From assembly GCA_016630955.3 (NCBI GenBank), contig CM049999.1, forward strand, positions 1,364,001-1,428,000: a DNA stretch of 64,000 nucleotides, read 5' to 3'. This DNA is from Didymella arachidicola (Eukaryota > Ascomycota > Dothideomycetes > Pleosporales > Didymellaceae). Of the stretch, positions 12,222 to 23,529 are shown in pieces. Every line of letters starts with the position of its first letter. Positions within the stretch are counted from its first letter, which is position 1. Under the pieces are notes generated by a model that saw only the letters and a list, made by a program, of their open reading frames with translations, searched no databases and had not been told where the DNA came from. The translations under genes were made by a program, and so were the position numbers.

Positions 12222-12836
12222 CGGTGCTGCAGGGCAGTGATGCGGGCGGGCGGGCGGGCGGCTTTGCAGTGCTACGGGGGACAAACACTGGGTCGCTAGC
12301 TCGGGCAAACACTGAGGTGAGCGAGCACTGCACTGGTCACCGGCCGCTGATATGCGCAGAGGGCGTGGGCAGACGCAGCAGAGCGATTACGATTACACAC
12401 TGCAGCGCGCCCGGGAGGGGCATGGGAGGGGCGCTGTGGCTGCAAACAGTCCTGCCAGCCTCAGGCGCTGCCGTCGGTCGCTCAAATCACTTGCATCCCT
12501 TCTCCACGAGCCACCGCAGTCGTCCCGCGGCCTGGCTGCTTGGCGAACGTTTCTCCCCCAGGGCACGAACGACATCATCGCGGCCGCTGCACGGCACGCC
12601 AGCCGCCCATTCGCCCGCGGTGCAGCCTCCGCCGGCGACCCTAATGGCGGCAGCGTGTCGATCGCCGCGCCTGCGCGTTCCCCAGGGCGACTCGCCGCAA
12701 GCAGCAACGTCTCAATTGCTGGAGTCTGTCGCGGAGAGCTCGATAGAGCTGCATCCCTGAGCTACCCCTCCCTCCGCGCACGTGCCCTGCCCTTCACCAA
12801 CCTCACCCGCTCACCGCCCGCCCCCAACCCGCCACC
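12222..12836. promoter_or_regulatory. Divergent promoter, CaMKK / BET5
   Basis: 615 bp separate the two ATGs, which point away from each other. The DNA is GC-rich, with CT-rich stretches just ahead of the BET5 ATG (12760-12830). I see no clear named factor site. Confidence 0.5.
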
Positions 12837-13425
12837 ATGGTTCTCTACAGCTTCTACATCTTCGACCGGCACAGTACGCATCCCCCTCCCCGCACCGCTC
12901 TCCTCAACCCTAACCCCACCAGCGGAGTGCATATACAGCCGGCGCTGGACCCCCCGCCCACCATCCTCCTCGGGCGCCCCTACCTCCAAATCCACCCGCC
13001 CGACCTCGACCACCTCCCTCTCCTCCACCCCCGGCAGCGCTCCCGATGGCCCCACCACCCCCACCACCCAACACAGAGTCCTCTCGCACGCCGACGACGA
13101 AAAGCTCATCTTCGGCCTCGTCTTCTCCCTGCGCAACATGGTGACCAAGCTCGGCGGCCCGGACGACACCTTCCTCGCCTACCGCACCGGCGAGTACAAA
13201 CTGCACTACTACGAGACGCCCACGCGCATGAAATTCGTCATGCTGACCGACACCAAGGCGCCCAACTTACGGCAGTATCTGTACCAGATCTGGGCGAATC
13301 TGTATGTTGAGTATGTGGTTAAGAATCCCTTGGCGCCGATGGAGCATCCCGGGGGGGTGGGCGTGAGTAATGAGTTGTTTGAGAGGGGGTTGGAGGCGTT
13401 TCTGGGGGCGGTGTTGCCGGCTTAG
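12837..13425 (+). CDS. BET5: TRAPP complex subunit Bet5 (TRAPPC1)
   Basis: Exons 12837-12873 and 12923-13425 join over a 49-bp intron to give 179 aa. The ATG has an ideal context (GCCACCATGG). The protein starts MVLYSFYIFDRHTECIYSRR, the longin-like beta strand of TRAPPC1, and continues with KLIFGLVFSLRNMVTKLGG, YRTGEYKLHYYETPT, MKFVMLTDT and YVEYVVKNPLAPMEHPGG, all strongly conserved. A fungal-specific Ser/Thr/Pro-rich insert of about 45 residues separates the first strand from the core. Bet5 is a core subunit of the TRAPP tethering/Ypt1-GEF complexes acting in ER-Golgi traffic. Confidence 0.92.
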
Positions 13426-13749
13426 GGGCGGGGGGTCTGATGGGGGGAGAGGAGATGCTGCGGTGTTATTATGCGTGTAGAGTGCAGCGGTCCAGGCCGC
13501 GAGTCTAGGGAATGGGCCAGGAGCAAGAGCTCAAACGACACGCGAAGTCACGAAGGTGTCACGAAATGTACTATAGAAGGCAGCACTAGATGCAGCACCG
13601 GGTAATGCAACAAATCTCAAAGCATGTCATTCATTCATAATCCTACGAACCCCGGAGATGGGTATAGATGGCTCCCGTAGCCTCCCATCAAGTCTACCTC
13701 TTAATACCCCTTAGACGCCCTGAAATGCAATAAAAAACTCCCTCCCCAC
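13426..13749. other. Convergent 3' spacer, BET5 / LTV1
   Basis: The 3' ends of two convergent genes face each other here. Nothing else was seen. Confidence 0.5.
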
Positions 13750-15319
13750 TCAGATAAACTGAGCCTTCGAAGCACCGTACCTCTGCTGCGTCCTCTCGCT
13801 CATCCTCGCCTTGCCCAACCCACCCCGGACCTCGTCAAGCTGCTCCATGCCAGTCGCAACCTTACCCTTACGCACGTGTCGTCCCGCCTTGCCGACCGTC
13901 ATGTGATTACCGAGGAAATCGTCCATGATGGAATCAAAGTCAGACCGCAGAGGCGGCGCATCGCTGGAACTCCACTGGCTCATGCCGCTCATCTTGCTCA
14001 GACCAGACATCTTGGACATGCCAGAGACCATGGATGCGTCGTCGGGGAAGTCGAAGCCGTCGTCCGCGTACTCTTCTTCCATTTTCTCGAAGCGCTCGTC
14101 TAGCAGGGAGAGGGCGTCGGTTCTGTGGAGCGCCGAAGAGGACATGGAGTACCCGGAGGTGCTTGTGAGTGCGCCCTTGCGCTTCTTGCGTCGTCCTCCA
14201 GTGGTCAGTGCTGATGCGCCTGTCATGATGGAGGATTGCATGTCGCTGGGTGCAGCCGGCTTGGGTGCTTTGTTGGTCTTCACATCGTTCTTGAACTTCT
14301 TGAATTCCTCCATGTACGCCATGTCGCCGGCGTCTGCCAGTGGTGGTGCCTCGTCGGGTGCCGGTAGCTCTCCTGGCTGCAGAGGCTCAGCCGGCTTGGG
14401 TTTTTGTGAAGGCGAAGACGCGCGGACGGTGTTGTCTGACTCCCAGCCTTCATCGTCTTCGTCCAGAAAGCGGTCAAGTGTGTCGCGGTCTGCGTCGAAT
14501 TGGCCGGCGGCTTCGAATTCCCGCTGGTTCAGCTCGAAACCGTCTTGCTGTAGGGAATCGAAAATGTCTTCATCGTCGTCTACATAGGCCTCGTCGTCAA
14601 GCGCCTCGAGCACTTCCCGTAGTCGCGGGTCCATGTCCGGCTGGAACCCAGCGAGCGAATCGGGAATGTTCTGCTGGTCCTGGTAGGTAGTCTTGCGCAC
14701 AAATTCTGACGGTGCCATGTCCTCGCCGAAGACGTCGCTGACGCTGCTCACGGTGCTGTTCATGCTGTAGCCAGCGTCGCTTTGCCTGTCGTCGAGCGAG
14801 GCGCCCTTCAGCGCGTCCGCCAGGTCAAAGGCTTTTCCCTTTCCTTTCTTCTTATCTTCCTTGGCCTCGACGAAGTATGCGTCTCCTCCACCCGAGTTCA
14901 GGTCCCGCATGTGCTGCATGTAGTCGTACTTGCTGTCGTCGTAGAAAATGCCGTAGTTGGCAGCTTCGCCCTCGTTCCTTCGCACGCTGTCTCCATACTC
15001 GCTCTCTAGGTCTCCCCTCGACCTGATCTTACTGCGCCCGGTCGCCGAAGAGAACTGCGAGGCCCGAGAGGCTGACGAGTACTGTGATGCGCGCGAACTG
15101 CCCGCGGGCTCGTCGCCTTCGCGCAGGTTGGCTGGCGCCGTCTCAGCGAACACCATCTGCGGCGCGTCTTCATCGTGGATTCGAGGATCGTTCTGGGAGC
15201 GGTGGACGAGGCGGTAGTTGATCGCCGTCTTTTTGTCGCTGAGTGTGGGTTAGCGGGGTGCGCGCGGCGAGAATCCAAGCAACAGTGCTTGCCGCTTACA
15301 TGAACTTGCGACGGGGCAT
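13750..15319 (-). CDS. LTV1: Ribosome biogenesis factor Ltv1 (40S maturation/export)
   Basis: A 20-nt first exon (15319-15300, MPRRKFI) joins exon 15238-13750 across a 61-bp intron, giving 502 aa. The hallmark N-terminus KKTAINYRLVHRSQNDPR is followed by DDSKYDYMQHMRD. A very acidic middle (YVDDDEDIFDSL, RFLDEDDEGWESD) and a basic, Gly-rich tail (GRHVRKGKVATGMEQLDEVR) follow. Ltv1 rides on pre-40S particles near Enp1/Rps3 and is released after phosphorylation by casein kinase 1. The Ser-rich MSGMSKMSGLSKMSGMSQ stretch at about residue 420 is a short internal repeat. The gene is divergent from LSG1. Confidence 0.9.
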
Positions 15320-15559
15320 GGTGGGCTATTTCGGGCGATCTCGTGAGAGTCGGGAGGAGGTCTAGTGGCGGACTTGGAAGTTGGGGGAGCGCACGCTTAG
15401 AAATGGCCCTGGTGGGTTGCAAATTCCGTACTAAATTCACTTTTTAGTGGAGCCCATGAATGACATCGCGGGGCAAATTTCAGAGCGAGTATACACACCC
15501 CTCACGGCACACGACTGCCACCGACACCACACCTCAGATACCCACGCACTGTCGCCAAG
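15320..15559. promoter_or_regulatory. Bidirectional promoter, LTV1 / LSG1
   Basis: Only 240 bp separate the start codons of two ribosome-assembly genes on opposite strands, so they must share control DNA. An AAATTT core at about 15474 resembles a ribosomal RNA processing element but is too short to be sure. Confidence 0.6.
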
Positions 15560-17600
15560 ATGGTGCTCGCAAAGTCAAAGAAGGCCGTTGGCCTGGGAAA
15601 CAGTCTCATGAACGACCGGTTCGGCAAGGGAAAGGGCGCTGACATGCGCCGCGGTACCTTCCAGACCGGTATTGAGCGGACGAACCACCAGACTGGTGAG
15701 AAGGTGAGTTCTGGCAGGCTGATCGCATTTCGCTGCAAAGACTGACCCATGATAGTACATCACCAACGACAAGAAGGAGGCATCATGGGTGAAGATGCGC
15801 TCCGTCACCGAGCAGGGCGATCTCGACGAATTTCTCGAGACTGCAGAGCTGGCCGGCACCGACTTCACCGCAGAGAAGATGAACAACGTCAAGATCATCC
15901 ACAAGGACCAGAAGAACCCATACCTGCTTTCCGCAAACGAGGAGCGCAACATTGTCAAGAGGCAGAAGGAGAACAGGCACAAATTGACTGTCCCGCGCCG
16001 ACCGAAGTGGGACTCGACGACTACACCGCAGCAACTGGACACACGCGAGAAGGAGGCAATGCTGCAGTGGAGGCGCGGTCTCGCCGAACTCACAGAGAAC
16101 AACGATCTCCTCACAACACCCTTCGAGCGCAATCTCGAGGTCTGGAGGCAGCTGTGGCGTGTCATTGAAAGGTCAGATCTGGTCGTCCAGATTGTGGATG
16201 CGCGAAACCCGCTGCTGTTCAGATCAGAGGATTTGGAGGTCTACGTCAAGGAGGTCGACGCCAAGAAGAACAACCTGTTACTTGTCAACAAGGCGGATAT
16301 GATGACACTGGAGCAGCGCACAGCATGGGCTGACTACTTCGAAGAGAACAACATCAACTACAAGTTCTTCTCGGCCGAGCTGGCGAAGGAAATGAACGAG
16401 CTGAGAGATTTAGAAGAGGAGCCCTCCGAGTCGGAGGAGGGTGAGAGCGAAGAAGAGGAAGATGAAGAGGCCGAAGAGGATGAGGCCGACGACCTTGCCA
16501 AGGAAGCGAAGAAGATTGACTTGCAAGACCAGCAAGAAGAGAAGAAGAAGTGGGTGCACGAGGAGACGGTCGATACACCTGGTGAGAGCGTTCAGCTGGC
16601 GGACGGAGACGAGCGAACCAGGATATTGACCACCGACGAGCTTGAAGCGCTCTTCCTCGAACACGCGCCTGAGATCGATACTGGACCAGACAGCCCGCCT
16701 CGCAAGACCTCAATCGGTCTCGTCGGTTACCCTAACGTCGGTAAATCGTCCACCATCAACGCCCTCATTGGCGCAAAGAAGGTGTCCGTCTCAGCCACAC
16801 CTGGAAAGACCAAGCACTTCCAGACTATCCACCTCAGTGAGAACGTCGTTCTTTGCGATTGTCCTGGTCTGGTGTTCCCTAGTTTCGCGGCGACCAAGGC
16901 TGAACTCGTCTGCGCTGGTGTCCTTCCCATCGACCAATTGAGAGAGTACACCGGACCTGGCGGTCTCGTCGCGCAACGTATCCCGCAACCCTTCCTCGAG
17001 GCCATTTACGGCATGAAGATCGAAGTACGCCCACTCGAGGAAGGCGGAACCGGTACTCCCACATCAGACGAGGTTCTCCGCGCCTATGCCATCGCACGTG
17101 GATTCCAGACACAAGGTCTTGGTCAGCCGGACGAGTCGCGCGCCGCGCGTTACATCCTCAAGGACTACGTCAAGGGCAAGCTTCTATTCTGCCACCCACC
17201 TCCACGGGACCCACCCATTGATGCAAAGCACTTCAACCGCGAGCTCTACGACGCCGCGCATCTTCCTGAGAAGCGCCGCGCACGTCTTGCACGCATGACC
17301 GAAGCCGCCGAGGCAGAGTCGATGATGGATGATAATGAGTTTGGCCTGGCTCCCAGGACAGGTCAGAAGTCGCAAAAAATGGACAAGAAGTTTTTCGGCC
17401 CTGGACAGGGTATGGCTCACGTGAACAAGCCATTCAACTACAAGTACAGTGAGCAGGGCAAGGAGCTGAGCGGCAGGAAGCTGAAGACGATGACGGCGCT
17501 CAATATGGATGTCGACCCTACCGATATGAGGTTGAACAGCAAGAAGCACTTCAAGGGAAACAAGAGGAGAGCGAAGAAGGTGCGCTCAGAGTACGAGTAG
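15560..17600 (+). CDS. LSG1: Large-subunit GTPase Lsg1 (60S maturation)
   Basis: Exons 15560-15703 and 15756-17600 give 662 aa. The GTPase is circularly permuted, which marks this family. G4 NKAD (about residues 226-229) comes first. An acidic EEEDEEAEEDEADD insert follows. Then come G1 GYPNVGKSST (about 372), G2 SATPGKTKHFQT and G3 DCPGLV (about 416). The tail FGPGQGMAHVNKPFNYKY is also typical. Lsg1 is cytoplasmic and helps release Nmd3 from the pre-60S subunit. Stop TAG at 17598-17600. Confidence 0.92.
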
Positions 17601-18226
17601 AGTCGTCGCGGCATTACACTTACGGTCTCATATCTGCCCACCTGCTTGTATTGGAGGCAGCTGTTGTCTTGGGTCACGGATGCATGGTCGGCGTTCTGGT
17701 TAGGTTTGCACGTAGGTCGTTCTTTCCTCTCAAAATTAACGCCATACTACCACATATATCGTTGACTACTTCTACGCATCAAGTTCCTCTGGCCGTGCGC
17801 GCTCCTTCCGTGAAAGCCGAACGATCCGGCAATACGGTAAGATTTTTCTAAGAAGCATTCGCTTGGTCGGATCCTGCCCCAAAGCAGCAGGCATAGACGA
17901 ACGCCCTCGGCGCCAAGACGGTATATAGCAAATTTGCATCTGATTAGATCTAGATGAGATTATCGATTGACCACTTCCACGGAATACACCCCGGCGTGAC
18001 CCACTCCTTGACTCTTTGGGGGATCACCGTCCAGTAGTTGTTGGGGATTGCCTCGTGTCTAGCGGTCTAAAAGGAAGGATCTAGCCAAACAGCTCCACAT
18101 CAGGAGATCACTTGCTCGGCCTCACCTTCACTGTGCAACTACATCTGACCTCACATCGTCTCGATTCCTGAGACCTTGCGACATCTCATCTTGCTTGCGA
18201 CTGCAGTGATAGCTTCCTCGCTCAGT
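17601..18226. promoter_or_regulatory. Intergenic / transporter promoter
   Basis: This is the 3' end of LSG1 followed by the upstream region of the siderophore-type transporter. One ATCGATAA (reverse strand, 17960-17967) contains an HGATAR core, the kind of site used by iron-regulatory GATA repressors in fungi. A single copy is expected by chance, so this is weak. Confidence 0.35.
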
Positions 18227-20212
18227 ATGGCGGCCTCACCTGAAGACGATGTCAAGCACATGAATGATGACGGCAAGAGCGTTACGCCTGTCGACAAGCC
18301 GGTCCTGAGTGACACCAAATCGCCGGGCGTCGCTCGCATCGAAGCTCTCAATGCTCACACCTCACTTGTTAACCGCTGCTTTATCTTCTTCGGCCTCTTT
18401 CTGGTTGCCTATGCATACGGTCTCGACGGCAGTCTTCGTGGCGTGTACCAACCGTATGCTACTGCTGGCTTTGAGACGCACTCGACGCTTGCTACCATCG
18501 GTCCGTCTGCCACTGTTTCTATGGATGTCCAGAGACATCCAAGCTGATATGTCGCGTAGGTGTACTGCGGAGTGTGATAGCTGCTGCTGCTCAGCCAACG
18601 GCTGCAAAGATTGGTATGCTTGTGCACTGCTCAACTATCTAGCGAATACGTTCTGACTAGACATCAGCCGACGTGTTTGGACGAGTCGAAGTCATCCTCG
18701 TGTCGATATTCTTCTACGTGCTTGGAACAGTGATTGAAGCCGTGTCCAGCAATGTCGAGACATTTGCGGCAGGCGCCGTGTTCTACCAGGTCGGCTACAC
18801 GGTCATGATCGTGCTCATCGAGATTGTGATTGCAGACATCACGTCCCTTCGGTCACGACTGTTCTTCTCATACGTTCCAGCCATACCTTTTCTTGTACGT
18901 CTCATGCTCATCACCCATTCCAGCGACTAAGAAGTTATAGATCAACACCTGGGTCAGTGGCGACGTTAGCAGCGCGACCCTGAACGCTACAACCTGGCGA
19001 TGGGGCGTGGGCATGTGGGCCATCATCTACACTGTGTGCTCGATCCCACTGATTGCGGCACTTCAGTGGTCTTCCTACAAGGCCAAGAAGGCAGGAGCCC
19101 TTGACAGCCATAGAACCCCGTACCAGATCTATGGCGCAAAGCGTCTTGCCGCAGCGCTCTTCTGGCAACTCGACGTCCCAGGTATCGTCCTGCTGATTGC
19201 AGTATTCGGCTTCATCCTCACCGTGAGTTCAGTCTTACGCAATCGCAGTATGACTCACATCAACTGACGCTCACAGCCCTTTACGATCGCAGGCGGCGCT
19301 TCCTCGCAGTGGGGAACGGCCAAGGTCATCGCACCCCTCGTCGTCGGTATCCTCTGCATCCCGATCTTCGTCATATGGGAGCGCAAGGCGCCTTACCCCA
19401 TGGTACCCTTCCACCTTCTTGCCGACCGTGCAGTGTGGGGCGCTCTCGGTATCGCATGCACCCTGAACTTCGCCTGGTACATGCAAGGCGACTTCCTCTA
19501 CACCGTACTCGTCGTAGCTTTCGACGAGAGCATCAAGAGCGCAACCCGCATCTCATCACTATACAGCTTCAGCTCCGTCATCACAGGTCTCATCCTTGGG
19601 ATGATCGTATTCAGAGTCCGCCGTCTCAAACCCTTCATCGTCTTCGGCACCTGCCTCTTCATGGTCGCATTCGGCCTGCTGATCCACTACCGCGGCGGCA
19701 CCGGCGACGCAAGCCACTCCGGCATCATCGGCGCGCAGATCTGTCTGGGGATCGCGGGGGGCATGTTTCCGTACCCGGCGCAGGCCAGCATCCAAGCAGC
19801 TACCAATCACGAACACGTCGCTATCGTCACGGGCATCTACCTCGCTACGTACAACATCGGATCTGCGTTCGGCAACACCGTCTCAGGCGCTATGTGGCAG
19901 CATATCATACCAAATGAACTGCTCCGGCGAACGGGCAGCTCGTCGCTCGCGGGCGAGGTGTATGCGGACCCCTTTACATTCGCACTGACGTATCCCGTCG
20001 GCACGCCAGAGAGAGACGCAGTTATCCTGGCGTATCGACATGTTCAGCGGCTGCTGTGCATTGCGGGTATTTGTCTGTCGATCCTGCTGATTGGGTTCTC
20101 GTTGGTGATTCGCAATCCTGAGCTGGGCAAGGAGCAGAGTCTGGAGCATGCCGAGGAGCGAGAGATGCGCGAGACGAGGGGGAAGGGCGTTTGGGCGTGG
20201 TTGAAGAATTAA
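18227..20212 (+). CDS. MFS transporter, siderophore-iron transporter family
   Basis: Five exons (18227-18500, 18560-18613, 18668-18894, 18941-19222, 19277-20212), all phases consistent, give 590 aa. About 14 hydrophobic segments are visible, starting with CFIFFGLFLVAYAYGLDGSL. That helix and [20 protein letters not shown] are characteristic of fungal siderophore transporters (Sit1/MirB group). Other conserved pieces are DITSLRSRLFFSYVPA, YPMVPFHLLADRAVW and the C-terminal NPELGKEQSLE. Family members import Fe3+-siderophores by proton symport at the plasma membrane or endosomes. Substrate cannot be read from the sequence. No siderophore synthetase is in the window. The ATG at 18227 is chosen because an upstream ATG would add a leader not seen in the family. 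Confidence 0.87.
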
Positions 20213-21083
20213 TTGGAGATGGTCGGGGGCGTGGTGATGAGCACTTTGTACGATCAAGAGGAGATGGGGCAGGCAGAGCAGGGACGGGTACCTATCTGCT
20301 GTGAAAAGCCCTCGGGGGCAGGAATTGTAGTTGGCACGACTATATGAGTTATATCAAGATATACGATTATCATCCTACACGCACCACACAAGCCGTCAGA
20401 AGTCGGCACTGAGCCATGGTTCATAGGACCGAGTCTGGAACTTAGCTCAGCTCTCACCCTGGGTCGCCCTGGGTCACCCTGGGCCAGTCTCCCAGCGATG
20501 GTTCTGGACCACATCTCCCGGAAGGCGACGGATGGACTCCACGTGCGTTCCCGCAGAACTCTCCGCCGATCCCAGATCGTGATCGTGATCGTACCTGACC
20601 ATGTGGAGTCCTGTTACCTGTCCTGTAAATAAATAACCATATAAGGCTCGCGGGGACTGCAGAGAGACACGAGACATATGTGTGTTTGCAGGTAAAAATT
20701 GTATTGTATTGTATTGTGTTGTATTGCATTCATGACATGACAAGACAAGACAAGACAAGACGCACACTTGTAGCGTGTACAGTACGTCTGGTTGTTCATT
20801 CAACACACTCCGATACTCCGATAGTCCAGCCGTCTATGGCCCCAGACGTCTAGGTAGGTAATCTCCCTTTTTTTCCAAAACGCCGCCGGCGCGACCGGAA
20901 CGATTAAATGGTGTAGTGATATGGAAATAGCATGGAACTGAATGTGAAAAAATATGGGTGGGAAGGAATTGAAAAGATGCGGTCGTAAGGTAAAGTGTGG
21001 TATGGGTGCGCCGGGGTATGCAGGTAGTACAACAGAAAGCGCTCATTAAACGTGATAGTGGTAACGAGGAGCTCTGGGCTGCG
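20213..21083. other. Convergent intergenic region with microsatellites
   Basis: This lies between two convergent genes. It contains a short CCTGGGTC-type repeat (20458-20486), a TTGTA pentamer run (about 20700-20728) and an ACAAG pentamer run (about 20738-20760). No gene was seen. Confidence 0.6.
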
Positions 21084-22178
21084 CTACACCTCGTGGCGGT
21101 CGTCGAGCTCGACGTCTTTTTGGCTGATGCGCCGGTAGAAGGGGAGGCGGGCGTATGCGGATCGGAGGCGCGGCGAGCCGGGTTGTTTGGAGGCGCGGTT
21201 GAGGAAGAAGATTTTGTAGAGCAGGCCGAGGACGGTGAAGCCGATTGTGAAGCCGATAAGGGTGACAAAGAGCCAGTGCTTGCCTAGCCAGAAGATGACT
21301 TTGACGTCGGTTCGGTGCCAGCTGTTGCCGAGGTGGTGGGTGAAGAAGCTCCAGGCGTGGTTGTTGTATTCGTCGGGGAAGAGGATGCGCAGGCGGTCGG
21401 CGCCTTCGGGGCTCTGGTTCATGTAGTGGCGCCAGACGAGACTGAGGTACAGAGGACCGGTGGACGCCATGACTGTGATATATGGGAGCGGCCAGCGGCG
21501 GTTGTAGTCGGTCAGTGAGTCGATGGCCTTGAGGAAGAATGGGTGGCGTGGTACGGCGCCCATGACATCGTTGGAGATACCGGTGGGGATGGTGCGGCGG
21601 ACCCAAGCAGGGTAGGCGAGGAGGGGGTCAAGACTACGATTGCATCCCTACGCATGGTTAGTACTGTTCGGAGATGCAGTCGCATGCTGTACGTACATCG
21701 TCCAGATCAATGTAGATGCCACCAAAGTGGTGCAGCACAAAGTATCGAATCGTGTCGGCGCGCTGGATGGGGTAGGGGTAGCTGTCGAACGTCTCGAGGA
21801 ACCACGGGTACTCGTCAGCGATAAACTCGCGGGCCTTCTTATCAGTCCAGAGCTACTGCTGTCAGTATCCTCCTAACCAGTGATTTGTTTTGGTCGTACC
21901 TTGTACTCGTAATCCGGGTGCAGGTCGATGCAGCTCTGCTGGGGTCCCTTCCAGTGCACGGGAATGCTCTCGTTGATGTACGTCTGGTGGATGATCTTGG
22001 GGATCAATTGCTCGCGGTCAATGCCCGCGCTCGAGTTGGGAGCCGGGAGCTCGCCGCGCAGGATGGCATCCTCGCGGCCAGTGGCGACCAAAAGGCCAAG
22101 CAATGTCCAGACACTGTGCACCGCGAAGCCGAGAATGACTACGGTGACAAGGATAAAGATGGTGACGCCTCTCCGCAT
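21084..22178 (-). CDS. Glycosyltransferase family 32, inositol-phosphorylceramide mannosyltransferase (Sur1/Csh1-like)
   Basis: Exons 22178-21900, 21852-21697 and 21647-21084 give 332 aa, with every junction in phase. A type II membrane anchor (TIFILVTVVILGFAVHSVW) sits at residues 5-25. Next are IPKIIHQTY (typical of GT32), then RADTIRYFVLHHFGGIYIDLDD, whose DXD motif (about 142-145) binds the metal and GDP-mannose. A second membrane segment (WLFVTLIGFTIGFTVLGLLY) lies near the C-terminus, as in Sur1. These enzymes make mannosyl-inositol-phosphorylceramide in the Golgi with a Csg2 partner. That partner is not in this window. Confidence 0.87.
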
Positions 22179-23529
22179 GGTGGTGGCTGCTGCTGCTGCT
22201 GCGCTCCTGAAACCCCCTTTTTCTGTCTATCTTTTAGCGTACCCGATGTGTCGAGGATCGCGTGCGCCGAGTGTGGGTGTTGGTGAGAAAGCGCTGGGGA
22301 TCAAGCACTCATGAGGCGGGGGTGACGTCTCGGGTCTTGCATCTCGAGGACTTGGCGGGTCGAGGCAGAGAGGAAGAGGCGTGAAAGAAAGGTGCGCGAG
22401 ACAAGCCCGGTGTTGGAGGCTGTGCTAGCGGCTGCACCAATCAATCTCGCTTCGACTGCGGACCCTGGCCGCCGAGAAGTGGGACCAATCGCAGTTCTGC
22501 CGTCTCCACTTGCACACGACGAACTGCGGGTTGGCCGCTGGGCTGGCCTCTGCGTCTTTTTCACGGTAGACGCGCTCAGACTCCCGCCCGAGAGATACGC
22601 AGCTATACGAGGTTGATCTGCTCACGCCTCACATCACCTGTGCTTCCACGTCTGCACCGCGGACATTTTGCGTCCACCTTGTCTCACATCACATTCGCCG
22701 CAGGGTCTAAAGTCGGAGCGTCGTGCGAGTTTGGGGCTGTGCAGTAGGAATTCGCTCCGCCCATGACGATGGCCTGCAGGGGGCTAATTACGCCAATTGC
22801 ACGTAGCTGTAGTTTCGCCGTCGCAGACGCTGGTTTCCATGGCGCCGGGCTCAACACGGTAAAACACTGCCTGGCAGTTGGATACCCGCCCCCAAGCAAT
22901 GTGTACGTCACCGCCTGCGCGCATTTCTCGACACCTCCAAACTTCTCCGAGCAGCACAACGACAAGCGTGCTGTCACGCTCATGACGTTGTGTGCAGGCG
23001 CGAATCAAGGCAGCATGTCCGAGTAACGTAACGATGCGGTGTGGAGTTTTCTATATGACGGCTGGATACCTTCTGGAAAGCGGCGAGCGTGTCACAAGGT
23101 TGCTGTGGGAACATTCCTGAGATGTCCTCGCTTCAAGACCACGTGCTGCACTGCACCAATGAGTGCTTCTTGGTCTTGATGACTGAGAGGACTATGATTG
23201 TTCTGTGCTGGACAATCAAAGCATGTCTCCTAACAATGGGAGTATTCGGTCGTCAGCTGTAAAACTCGACAAGAAAGCGCACACTCGAAGCAGGTGTCTG
23301 CGCATTGTAGTTCCAGTCTCTGCATCACCCCTGATGCTAACCAAAGCAGAAAGCGCAATCGCTATCAACTTTCTCGCAATCACCGAGCTTTCCTTTTGCA
23401 CATAGAGCCAGGAACAACAGCGGCATCCACGCTGTACATCATGTCATCTCCTTTCCCTACTTCACCTATTACTGTGCCCTCGTCTGTTCTTAGCCCGTGC
23501 CAGCACTGCAGATACCATCGCCAGAAAAC
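22179..23529. promoter_or_regulatory. Divergent upstream region
   Basis: 1.35 kb between the GT32 gene (minus) and the membrane-protein gene (plus). It holds a short CTG/GCT trinucleotide run near 22186 and no frame resembling a protein family. Confidence 0.4.

Noticed and set aside
11931..12760. Plus-strand frames rich in Gly/Arg over the CaMKK leader
   Set aside because: Shadows of the GGC repeat; spliced minus-strand model with consistent phases explains the region.
17960..17967. GATA-factor site as proof of iron regulation of the transporter
   Set aside because: A single HGATAR core is expected by chance at this length; kept only as a note.
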